From Leptothoe sp034932105 (GTDB lineage: Bacteria; Cyanobacteriota; Cyanobacteriia; Phormidesmidales; Phormidesmidaceae): a stretch of DNA of 64,000 bases. Shown here in pieces: positions 57,562 through 64,000 of the stretch; position 1 is the first letter of the stretch; each line of letters begins with the position of its first letter. Position numbers and translations under genes: made by a program. A model generated the notes under the pieces. That model was not told the origin of the DNA, made no database searches, and worked only from the letters and a program-made list of their open reading frames with translations. Where the stretch lies: contig NZ_JAYGIG010000002.1 of assembly GCF_034932105.1 (NCBI RefSeq), forward strand, positions 87,535 to 151,534. The letters are read 5' to 3'.

Positions 57562-58932
57562 ATGAACAGCTACCAACTGTTTCGTCGCAGTCGGACTCGT
57601 TTAGCCTTTTGGTATGCGCTGGTAATGGGAGCGATTTTGAGCCTGTCGGGGCTGGGGATGTATCGATCGCTGGTGCAGTCCAATTGGACTGCAATGGAGC
57701 GAGAAATAGAATCGATTGCGGGCACCCTTCATGACAGCCTAGAACCGATGCTGCCTACCTCAGAAGCTCCCACAGCAGTGTTACGCCGCATTTTGCCAGA
57801 ACTTTGTTTAGCAGGACAACCCTGTAACACCAACCCGACGTTGATTCAAAGACATACCACTGGCATTAGCGATCGCAGCATTTACTATATCCGTTTGTTT
57901 GATCATCAGGGTACCCTCCTTGCTTTTTCACCCAATCAACCGCCATCCCTGCCGGAAACTCTAAACGGTTTCCCCTCGCAAACGTTTCGCGCCGCTAATG
58001 GTATTCGCTATCACCAATTCACCACGATTTTGCACAGTGCCCATTCGCATCATCAGGCAAATGAACCGAGTACCCATACATCCTGGGGCTATTTGCAGAT
58101 TGGGCGCACGTTAGCAACCTTTGATGCTGAAACGCAGCGAATTCAATGGATTCTTCTGATTGGCTTGCCCATTGCCTTGCTGCTAGTGGGATGCTCTAGC
58201 TGGTGGCTCTCAGGACTAGCGATGCAGCCAATTTATCAGTCTTATCAGCAACAGCAACAGTTTACCGCTAACGCTGCCCATGAATTGAGATCGCCCCTTG
58301 CTAGCCTTTTGGCAACGGTAGAAGTAATCTTGCGCCTCCCTCCGACCAACCAACATGATATTCCAGTGATGCTCCAGACAGTAGAGCGGCAGGGGAGACG
58401 CTTAAGCCATTTGATTGCAGACTTATTGTTTTTGACCAGTCTTGAGCAAAATTCATCGCCCAGACCCTTTCAACCCTGTTGCTTGAATGATTTAATCAGT
58501 GATCTAACAGAAGAATTTTTAGAACTGGCAACGATTGCTGACATTCACCTCACCCATCAAATTCCAAATCACCAGGTTTATGTGTTGGGGAACGAGTCTC
58601 AGCTTTATCGTTTGGTGTCAAATTTAATTGCCAATGCAATTCAGTACACGCCTAATGGGGGTCAGGTCGGGATTAGTTTAACTACCTGCGATCGCATGGC
58701 ATTGATCACCGTAAAAGATACGGGGATTGGGATTGCAGTTGTAGAACAAACCCGAATTTTTGATCGGTTCTACCGGGTTGATAGCGATCGCTCTCGCAAA
58801 ACAGGCGGAACTGGATTGGGGTTAGCGATTGCTCAGGCGATTGCGCTCAAGCATCAAACCCGGATTAAAGTTGAAAGCCAAGCACATCAAGGCAGCATAT
58901 TTACAGTCGAGCTAGCAACCCTATCCGGTTAA
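57562..58932 (+). CDS. nrsS: Sensor histidine kinase, NrsS/RppB-like
   Basis: 456 residues. Two membrane helices (about 15-35 and 195-217) frame a periplasmic sensor region with a CLAGQPCN cysteine pair and a histidine-rich stretch (HSAHSHHQ) that could bind metal. Then the dimerisation domain with phospho-accepting His240 in AAHELRSPLASL, and the ATPase domain with N box LVSNLIANAIQYTP, G1 VKDTGIGIA and G2 GGTGLGLAIAQ. It is expected to sense periplasmic metal and phosphorylate the neighbouring regulator. Confidence 0.9.
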   Translation: MNSYQLFRRSRTRLAFWYALVMGAILSLSGLGMYRSLVQSNWTAMEREIESIAGTLHDSLEPMLPTSEAPTAVLRRILPELCLAGQPCNTNPTLIQRHTTGISDRSIYYIRLFDHQGTLLAFSPNQPPSLPETLNGFPSQTFRAANGIRYHQFTTILHSAHSHHQANEPSTHTSWGYLQIGRTLATFDAETQRIQWILLIGLPIALLLVGCSSWWLSGLAMQPIYQSYQQQQQFTANAAHELRSPLASLLATVEVILRLPPTNQHDIPVMLQTVERQGRRLSHLIADLLFLTSLEQNSSPRPFQPCCLNDLISDLTEEFLELATIADIHLTHQIPNHQVYVLGNESQLYRLVSNLIANAIQYTPNGGQVGISLTTCDRMALITVKDTGIGIAVVEQTRIFDRFYRVDSDRSRKTGGTGLGLAIAQAIALKHQTRIKVESQAHQGSIFTVELATLSG

Positions 58933-59149
58933 TTCGGGGCAGCCAGCAACGATGAATGTATGTCGAGTCAGTCAGCCAAAGCAGCACAAACAATCCTGGT
59001 GCCGCGCCCCCATATAGACTTGAAGTTCCTTGTCACCCTTTAAGCTTGGCGGTAGTCGCCCTGAATGCGCTGGTGGCAACCCTGATAGAAAAACCTGATT
59101 GCCACTGCTACCCCACCCATCCTGAGATCACTTCACAGACAACAAAAGA

Positions 59150-60058
59150 CTACTCAATACCCTCCAAGCGCCAGGGAACCGGATCAATCGACACCCCATG
59201 CACGTAAAGACCCCAATGCAGGTGCGGACCGGTTGATGCCCCCGTTGACCCAACTCCGCCGATCACCTGTCCGGCGGTAACAAAGTCTCCTTCGGCAACG
59301 TCTATGCGGCTCAGGTGAATCATAATGCTCAACACGCCCTGACCGTGGTCGATACCGATGGTGTTGCCGTGTACCTCGAAGCCGTCAACCACCCGTCCTA
59401 CCAGTCGGATGTAACCCGCCGCTGGAGAGACAACCGGCGACCCGGTAGCGGCAGCGTAGTCCACACCTCGGTGGTAATAGTCTTCGGCAAACACGCCGTT
59501 GTAATATCGCCGGACGCCAAATTCAGTACTCACGCTGCCCTGGCTAGGACGGGTCAGAGCCCCTTGCCAGTGGCGCTCTGGCGTGACGATGCGCTTAAAT
59601 TCAGCGACGCGGTCAAATTCGTGATCGGTCCCCAGGTCGCTGCTGCCCTCAGGGAGCCAAATGCGCTGGGTGGTAAAGGAGCGACCCGCCAGATTGACCG
59701 TTAGGCGGCGCGACGAGCCTGCGGCAGAGACATCCAACGTCAGCTGTCCGGGCGTATCCAGCGGACTGGTGGGAATCAACGCTCGGTAGCGATTGCCGGA
59801 TACTAGAAAGCTGGGATAGTCGGTGCCTTTGACTGAAACAACCGGGGCCGTGCTAACATCTGCAGCGCCGGAGATGACCACCGAGATGGTATCGCCCAGC
59901 CTAGGGTTGGTTGGGGAGAGGGTCACCTCGTAGGCATGGGCGGCAGGACTCCAAAGGCTGCCACTGGCAACTGTACCTACCATCGCCCCTGCCATTGTGA
60001 GAAAAGCGCGACGCTGTAGGCGAGGGGGAATGACAGAACTGATTTTGGGTTGTTTCAT
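59150..60058 (-). CDS. Exported M23 (LytM) metallopeptidase, Tat-type signal
   Basis: 302 residues from the ATG at 60056-60058. The N-terminus (RLQRRAFLTMAGAMVGTVA) has a twin-arginine-like signal. An Ig-like region is followed by the LytM domain with zinc ligands in DYYHRGVDYA (His and Asp) and GPHLHWGLYV (His). M23 enzymes are D,D- or Gly-endopeptidases of peptidoglycan. It is transcribed away from the dispersed repeat, which must contain its promoter. Confidence 0.9.
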   Translation of the reverse strand: MKQPKISSVIPPRLQRRAFLTMAGAMVGTVASGSLWSPAAHAYEVTLSPTNPRLGDTISVVISGAADVSTAPVVSVKGTDYPSFLVSGNRYRALIPTSPLDTPGQLTLDVSAAGSSRRLTVNLAGRSFTTQRIWLPEGSSDLGTDHEFDRVAEFKRIVTPERHWQGALTRPSQGSVSTEFGVRRYYNGVFAEDYYHRGVDYAAATGSPVVSPAAGYIRLVGRVVDGFEVHGNTIGIDHGQGVLSIMIHLSRIDVAEGDFVTAGQVIGGVGSTGASTGPHLHWGLYVHGVSIDPVPWRLEGIE

Positions 60059-60092
60059 AGCTGTTGTGATTGGGGTGAATAACAATTTTACA

Positions 60093-60243
60093 GGTATCAA
60101 CTCAAGCTGGGAAATCTCGGCTAGGACTAGGGTAGCAACTCAAAGTGGGACGTTTTCCCAAGGATAGTATTCAGAAGTCAGGAATCAGGGCCTCACTGGC
60201 TTCTGGCCCCTGACGCCCCACCTAGTCAGGGGCCAGAAGTCAG
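60093..60243. repeat. Dispersed intergenic repeat, copy 2, next to a broken gene
   Basis: Block A (60093-60125) and block B (60131-60168, containing GTGGGACGTTTTCCCAAGG) match copy 1 at 37.9-38.1 kb, but the blocks are arranged differently, with B inverted. The GGCCTCACTGGCTTCTGGCCCC segment is the complement of the copy-1 middle, and GGGGCCAGAAGTCAG recurs at 60229-60243. The CcmM-like fragment ends inside this copy. Confidence 0.8.
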
Positions 60244-60490
60244 AAAGGGAGCCTATTTCAAATCCCGTAGGGCTTTGCTCTTTTTGAATATTGGTATTCG
60301 CTCCAACGTAAAAGGGAGCCCCTTCGTCCGCACAAATGGAGGTGTTAGGAGCGATGATCACATTTTCGCCCAATTGCCCATCCCCAATCAGACTGCATTG
60401 GGGATGGGCATAGGCAGAAGCTGGAATTCTAGGCTCATCCTGGTCGTGATCCCAGGGTGTGGGTGGGGCGGGTTGATGACGCAGCGGCAT
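60185..60490 (-). pseudogene. Truncated CcmM/gamma-carbonic-anhydrase-like gene
   Basis: 101 residues. The first 67 or so match the N-terminus of CcmM-type gamma-carbonic anhydrases (APPTPW, IIAPNTSICADEGAPFYVG, NTNIQ) but the following roughly 100 residues of the left-handed beta-helix, including the metal-binding histidines, are missing. Residues after NTNIQ, ending SDFWPLTRWGVRGQKPVRP, come from repeat DNA. It lies 30 bases after the flavoprotein gene on the same strand, downstream of a Zur/Fur-like box. A truncated product cannot have carbonic-anhydrase activity. Confidence 0.82.
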
Positions 60491-60520
60491 AGTACCTTCC
60501 TCGGCTCAAATCTGAACTTG

Positions 60521-61645
60521 CTAACAAATGCAGTCGTTGCTGCAGCAGGAGAGGTCATCGAGGAAGAGTCTAGCCTGGCGGTATTGTTCCAATGGAGCGG
60601 GATCGATTTGAAGACGGTTTGCGATCGCATTAGCGATTACGGCAAAGCGCTGACGAAATTTATAGATGAAGCAAAAAATCAAATCCCCGTGGCGCACGGA
60701 AGGCCCGCTCACAAAGAGGCCAGGGGTGAGAGTGGATTCATCATTTTCAGTGAGGGCAGCATAGCCTTTAGACCAGTTGAGCAAGGGCGCAATCTGTTTC
60801 AAACTGGTGTCGAAACCGGTGCAGAGAATGGGAGGATGTACCGTTACCCACTTCTGGTATTCGCTGTAGACCGCGTAGCCGCTGGGGGTAGGTTTGACCG
60901 CTTCGATGGATGCGTCACTTACCATGTTCAGGCGACCGGTACGATAGACAAATTCCAGACGCTGCAGCGTGTAGGGCGATAGGGATACGCTGGGATCAGT
61001 ATCAGGATCGGCCCAAGCTCCAGAGCGATCGAGCACGCTGACTTTCTTTCCCATGGCCACTAAATTGGCCGCTGCATCCATCCCGCTTTCGTAGCCGCCG
61101 ATAATGATGAATTCGTCGCCCTCTAGATCCGCCCACGACCGAATTTGAGAGTTATGGATGCAGTGCTGTGCTCCCGGAAAGGGATTGAGATGGGGATATT
61201 GATACTCCCCGGCAGCCCAAATGACAAATTGTGTGCGGATGTCTCCAGCTGTAGTATGTAGCTTAAAACCCCCCTGGGACAACGGCTCGACGACCTTTAC
61301 GTCAACTTTAGTCTGAATCGGTAACGTAAAGTGATTGGCAACAGTTTGCAGATACAGGGCGTATTGCTTGCCGTCGATGTGCTCTCGACGAAATGCGATC
61401 GCAGGCGAGGTCTTCAAGGTCACCGCATTCAGGTCGAGCAGTCCAAAGCCATGGCTGGGAAATGACGGGGTGATGAAGCTCATCTCCTTAGGCCAGCGGC
61501 TAAAGGAGGCTCCCACCTGGTGTCTTTCTAAAATTGTGAAGTGCTCCAGCCCCAGTTCTTTGAGCACAGCGCCACAGCCGATGCCAGCTGCTCCCGCGCC
61601 GACAATCACAACGTCATAGGAGAAATCCGTTCGGGGTTGGCTCAC
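60521..61645 (-). CDS. FAD/NAD(P)-dependent oxidoreductase with cysteine-rich tail (CzcO-like)
   Basis: 374 residues. Dinucleotide motifs GAGAAGIGCG (about 16-25) and GGYESGMDAAA (near 190) and a C-terminal CTGFDTSL/LFVSGPSVRHGDLIF pattern fit the YpdA/CzcO flavoprotein group. The last residues, DLSCCSNDCIC, hold four cysteines in a metal-binding-like arrangement not typical of the family. The start is 33 bases from the Zur/Fur-like box at 61679. Confidence 0.85.
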   Translation of the reverse strand: MSQPRTDFSYDVVIVGAGAAGIGCGAVLKELGLEHFTILERHQVGASFSRWPKEMSFITPSFPSHGFGLLDLNAVTLKTSPAIAFRREHIDGKQYALYLQTVANHFTLPIQTKVDVKVVEPLSQGGFKLHTTAGDIRTQFVIWAAGEYQYPHLNPFPGAQHCIHNSQIRSWADLEGDEFIIIGGYESGMDAAANLVAMGKKVSVLDRSGAWADPDTDPSVSLSPYTLQRLEFVYRTGRLNMVSDASIEAVKPTPSGYAVYSEYQKWVTVHPPILCTGFDTSLKQIAPLLNWSKGYAALTENDESTLTPGLFVSGPSVRHGDLIFCFIYKFRQRFAVIANAIANRLQIDPAPLEQYRQARLFLDDLSCCSNDCIC

Positions 61646-61678
61646 ACTGGTTTATCTGAATGATTAAAGACACAGAAA

Positions 61679-61693
61679 TGATAATCATTATCA
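61679..61693. promoter_or_regulatory. Zur/Fur-type box upstream of the CzcO-like gene
   Basis: TGATAATCATTATCA is a perfect 7-1-7 palindrome, the closest of the three boxes to the Fur-family consensus GATAATGATAATCATTATC (16 or more identities by overlap). It lies 34 bases before the start of the minus-strand gene. Confidence 0.82.
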
Positions 61694-61814
61694 ATTTATT
61701 TGCCTAGGGGCTATCGGGTTAGGGTTAGACGGGCAGGCCAATGGCGTCAGCCCTCTCTGGTTACATGACAGAAAACCACTATAAGTTCATGAATAGGGAG
61801 GAGTTTCCTCAATA

Positions 61815-61834
61815 GTTATAACAGGTGTTATAAC
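61815..61834. promoter_or_regulatory. Twin-palindrome operator of the toxin-antitoxin operon
   Basis: GTTATAAC, itself a perfect palindrome, occurs twice (61815-61822 and 61827-61834) with AGGT between, 30 bases before the antitoxin start. This arrangement suits an AbrB/MazE-fold dimer binding cooperatively to repress its own operon. Confidence 0.7.
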
Positions 61835-61863
61835 AATGGTGTCACGTTATGAGGGATTGCATA

Positions 61864-62103
61864 ATGAGTATCCGTACAGAGCGAACCATTACAAAGATAG
61901 GTAATTCGGCTGGGATAACCTTGCCTGCTGAGGTCCTTGCTAAGCTAGGTGTCACTACAGGAGAGAAGGTACATTTAGTTGAAATGGATGGCGGGAACTT
62001 TATGATTACCGCTTATGACCCTGATTTCGAGGAAGCTATGGCTATTTATGCCAAGGAAAGCAATCGTTACAAAGACGTTTTCAAGGCGCTTGCGGATGCT
62101 TGA
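61864..62103 (+). CDS. AbrB/MazE-type antitoxin
   Basis: 79 residues from the ATG at 61864, with GAGGGA seven bases upstream; an ATG at 61849 overlaps that site. The swapped-hairpin DNA-binding motif is visible in RTITKIGNSAGITLPAEVLAKLG, and the acidic C-terminal part (DFEEAMAIYAKESNRYKDVFKAL) is the toxin-binding segment. It overlaps the toxin gene by eight bases. Confidence 0.9.
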   Translation: MSIRTERTITKIGNSAGITLPAEVLAKLGVTTGEKVHLVEMDGGNFMITAYDPDFEEAMAIYAKESNRYKDVFKALADA

Positions 62104-62500
62104 ACCACGTTGGGTTACCAGGGCCATGATTGAATCGGCCCACTATGATCAAATCCAAAAAACTGGTGGTACACAAGGCATACTGGATGAAAACGAATTA
62201 GAGTCCCTAATAGCTAGGCCCAAAAACCATCTAGCTTATAGGCAGGCGGTCGATATATTTGACCTAGCTGCTTGCTATTTGTGGGGCTTCGCTTGCACCC
62301 AGGTCTTTGCCGATGGAAACAAGAGAGCAGGCTTATCTGCTCTCTTGATGTTTTTGGGGTTGAATGGCTATCGATTGACTTGCGATCGCGAGCCTTTGGT
62401 ACTGATGGTGCTTTCAGTTGCCAATAAAAAAATGAGTCAAGACGACGTTGCCATTTGGCTAAGAGAGAACGTTGAACAGTGGGACGACAACGAGCCTTAG
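62096..62500 (+). CDS. Doc/Fic-family toxin with altered active-site histidine
   Basis: 134 residues from the ATG at 62096, inside the end of the antitoxin gene. Doc features: GGTQGILDENELESLIARP, and the Fic core motif TQVFADGNKRAGLSALLMFL. The normal HxFxDGNK motif has Gln69 in place of the catalytic histidine. Doc phosphorylates elongation factor Tu; with glutamine the activity would be lost or changed. Otherwise full length. Confidence 0.87.
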   Translation: MLEPRWVTRAMIESAHYDQIQKTGGTQGILDENELESLIARPKNHLAYRQAVDIFDLAACYLWGFACTQVFADGNKRAGLSALLMFLGLNGYRLTCDREPLVLMVLSVANKKMSQDDVAIWLRENVEQWDDNEP

Positions 62501-62676
62501 CTACTCCTCCGACAATGGAGTAGAAGTTTGCAATTTAAGCCTAAAGCCTACATTTCATAGCAGTGGATAATGCCCCTGACCCTTGCTGTCTAAACCCAGC
62601 TCCCAAGGGAGATTTTTCAAGCCATTGTTGTCCATAAACGGCGGGGGCTGTTTGCACAGATACCAGCCCCAGACTA

Positions 62677-62760
62677 AAATCGCCTATGAGCACTAACCCA
62701 TAGGCGATTTGGCTTAAGTGCGATGGTCAGAGACCGGCCTTAGGCCATCGCACTTAAGCC
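62677..62760. repeat. Back-to-back perfect hairpins (12 and 16 bp)
   Basis: Hairpin 1: arms AAATCGCCTATG (62677-62688) and CATAGGCGATTT (62699-62710), loop of ten. Hairpin 2 starts on the next base: arms 62711-62726 (GGCTTAAGTGCGATGG) and 62745-62760 (its exact complement), loop of 18. No mismatches in either. Possible roles are a structured RNA, a transposon end or an integration site. Confidence 0.85.
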
Positions 62761-62772
62761 TTGTCCACGTCC

Positions 62773-62925
62773 ATGTTCGCTACTTTTTCTGGCTCACGGG
62801 GAAGCGGGTTTAGTTCGAAGATAGGCAATGTGAGGACCACCGGGCAAATGGTTTGCATTGATCACAAACTGGATCTTAAGGCAATGGAAGAAAAACTGAT
62901 GAACTGTGTCGCAGAAGGAGGATAA
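62773..62925 (+). CDS. Possible 50-residue protein, weak call
   Basis: ATG at 62773 to TAA at 62923-62925. The product has a polar, glycine/serine-rich start and a helical end (LKAMEEKLMNCVAEGG). No Shine-Dalgarno match or family is seen, and it begins 13 bases after the hairpin pair. It could be a gene remnant. Confidence 0.2.
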   Translation: MFATFSGSRGSGFSSKIGNVRTTGQMVCIDHKLDLKAMEEKLMNCVAEGG

Positions 62926-63113
62926 ACGACGTCTAAGCAATTTCAGACGTGCAACTGAGGGAGGCTTATACTGAACTTGTCTACCTAATCACCCATATAG
63001 GGATATTTGGCTGAAAAGTTTCTACCTAATACCCCCTTTTTGCTACATCAAGTGGGAAATTCCCCCCTAGTAAAACGTTAGCAACATCTTACAGATATAA
63101 AAGATTGATAAAA

Positions 63114-63899
63114 ATGGATCAAAATCAGGCAAAAAAAATCTTCATTACATTTCTTGATCTTGTTGCATCAATTAAGGATAAAGAGTCATGCGATCCTAGT
63201 TTGCCTCTCGATAATTTAGGACTTCGGTATTCATCCTTCTGTCATGATGGATCTATATTTAGACTGAAAGGATACTACAATTATCAAAAAATGGAAGATT
63301 GTGTCGAACAACTTTGGGGCATTAATACAGAGATAAGACAAACGCTATCGTCAAAGAGTATAAAAGATAAAGTAGTTGAACTAATATTTCAATATCAAGA
63401 GAATCAAAGCAGTATTACACCTAATTCTTTTCAGAAATTGATAGATGAACTGCTTAAAATTCCAGAGAAAATTTTTTTAGTGCTATGCTCGGTCTATGGA
63501 TCATCTTTAGATGGAAATAACTCAAGTGAGTTAGGACCTTTCACTCTATATACATGGGATTCGTACCAAGAATTCATAAATAAAAATCCCAAAAATGTTT
63601 CTATCGTTGACTCTCTCTTAGAAGAACACAGGGAATGCAAAGAACTAGATAAGACTTACCCATCAGATTTCCCAATGTTGGAAGACTTAGGAAGAATTTT
63701 TATAAGCGTTCAGGTTTTAGCAAGAGATTGCGACAGAGCTTTAGAATTAGCTGCTCAACGATTTAACCAGTTTGAAAATGTAGTTAGCTACATGCTTGGC
63801 TATGAAGCCAAAAGCTTTGACTTCGGTGTGATTAGCTCCTCTTCTCTGATTTTAGTAGAAAGCTTATTAATATCTGGACAGTGCGAAGTTCATCTCTAA
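63114..63899 (+). CDS. AT-rich orphan gene, unknown function
   Basis: 261 residues from the ATG at 63114 (an in-frame TTG at 63105 is possible). It is soluble, rich in Lys, Ser, Asn and Ile, and mostly helical, with no motif I can name. Its base composition is markedly more AT-rich than every other gene here, indicating recent transfer. Next to a toxin-antitoxin pair and a hairpin cluster, it may belong to a mobile or defence island, but no defence domain is recognised. Confidence 0.7.
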   Translation: MDQNQAKKIFITFLDLVASIKDKESCDPSLPLDNLGLRYSSFCHDGSIFRLKGYYNYQKMEDCVEQLWGINTEIRQTLSSKSIKDKVVELIFQYQENQSSITPNSFQKLIDELLKIPEKIFLVLCSVYGSSLDGNNSSELGPFTLYTWDSYQEFINKNPKNVSIVDSLLEEHRECKELDKTYPSDFPMLEDLGRIFISVQVLARDCDRALELAAQRFNQFENVVSYMLGYEAKSFDFGVISSSSLILVESLLISGQCEVHL

Positions 63900-63956
63900 C
63901 TGGTGAAAGTCTCTAAAAAAGAACATCCCAGTACCCAAACGGTCTGGAATGTCCGA

Positions 63957-63987
63957 AACTGGCTGAAACCATTACAATCAGCCAGTT
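63957..63987 (+). terminator. Hairpin after the AT-rich gene
   Basis: AACTGGCTGA/TCAGCCAGTT arms (10 bp, perfect) with an 11-base loop. It lies 57 bases after the stop, but no T-run follows, so it could instead be the end of an insertion sequence continuing beyond the window. Confidence 0.45.
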
Positions 63988-64000
63988 CCATTATGGAGTT

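Larger units (their letters stand above)
62501..63113. other. Spacer with two adjacent perfect hairpins
   Basis: Two long stems occupy 62677-62760 (listed separately). GGCTTAAGTGCGATGG and its complement form the larger. The rest contains short A/T blocks and a weak 50-codon frame at 62773-62925. The region separates the toxin gene from an AT-rich orphan gene, as at a mobile-island boundary. Confidence 0.4.

Noticed and set aside
58956..59207. 83-codon frame after the histidine kinase gene
   Set aside because: Overlaps the 3' end of the M23 peptidase gene on the other strand and has no protein-like pattern.

Overview
The window is chromosomal DNA from a cyanobacterium, most likely a filamentous Leptolyngbya/Nodosilinea-type organism. 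The support is a psbX gene for a photosystem II subunit, ycf66 and ycf19 homologues, the cyanobacterial division protein ZipN/Ftn2, cyanobacterial-type PdhA/PdhB, SecA, SecD and SecF, a SigG-like sigma factor, and frequent GCGATCGC (HIP1) octamers. The species cannot be named from the sequence alone.

Layout. 0-7 kb: a partial carboxyl-terminal processing protease, ispG, a TPR protein, an orphan gvpN-like ATPase and zipN. 7-13 kb: pdhA, pdhB, a terminator, then overlapping secD-secF and two small genes. 13-21 kb: two ABC-2 permeases separated by a sigG-like gene, arfB, uvrC, ycf19, psbX with a structured 3' region, ycf66 and a GNAT enzyme. 21-31 kb: secA, then a two-gene unit coding for a filamentous-haemagglutinin-type exoprotein and a TPR-CHAT protease-like protein. 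31-43 kb: a D,D-carboxypeptidase-like protein, gcvH, gcvP, a methyltransferase, a glycosyltransferase, 1.1 kb of repeat-rich spacer, asnS, small genes and a LuxR-type response regulator. 43-45 kb: tRNA-Thr(UGU) with a strong terminator, followed by a DDE transposase.

45-62 kb is the accessory part. It holds three Zur/Fur-like palindromes (at 46.69, 49.66 and 61.68 kb). Next to them are a SidA-like flavoprotein, a small unknown protein, a degenerate COG0523 GTPase, two metallophosphoesterase-fold proteins with altered or lost metal ligands, an alpha/beta hydrolase without its nucleophilic serine, a canonical COG0523 zinc-chaperone-type GTPase joined to a WD40 protein, and a second flavoprotein with a cysteine-rich tail beside a truncated CcmM/gamma-carbonic-anhydrase gene. 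This reads as a zinc-starvation regulon whose products are mostly divergent or catalytically impaired members of known families; I consider it the best candidate for an undescribed system. Inside it sits a heavy-metal RND efflux locus (CusA/CzcA-like pump, unusually short adaptor) divergent from an NrsR/NrsS (RppA/RppB)-like two-component system.

61.8-64 kb: an AbrB/MazE-type antitoxin and Doc-like toxin pair with a twin-palindrome operator, a back-to-back perfect hairpin pair, and an AT-rich orphan gene that looks recently acquired. A dispersed intergenic repeat occurs twice (37.94-38.08 kb and 60.09-60.24 kb); the second copy abuts the broken CcmM-like gene.
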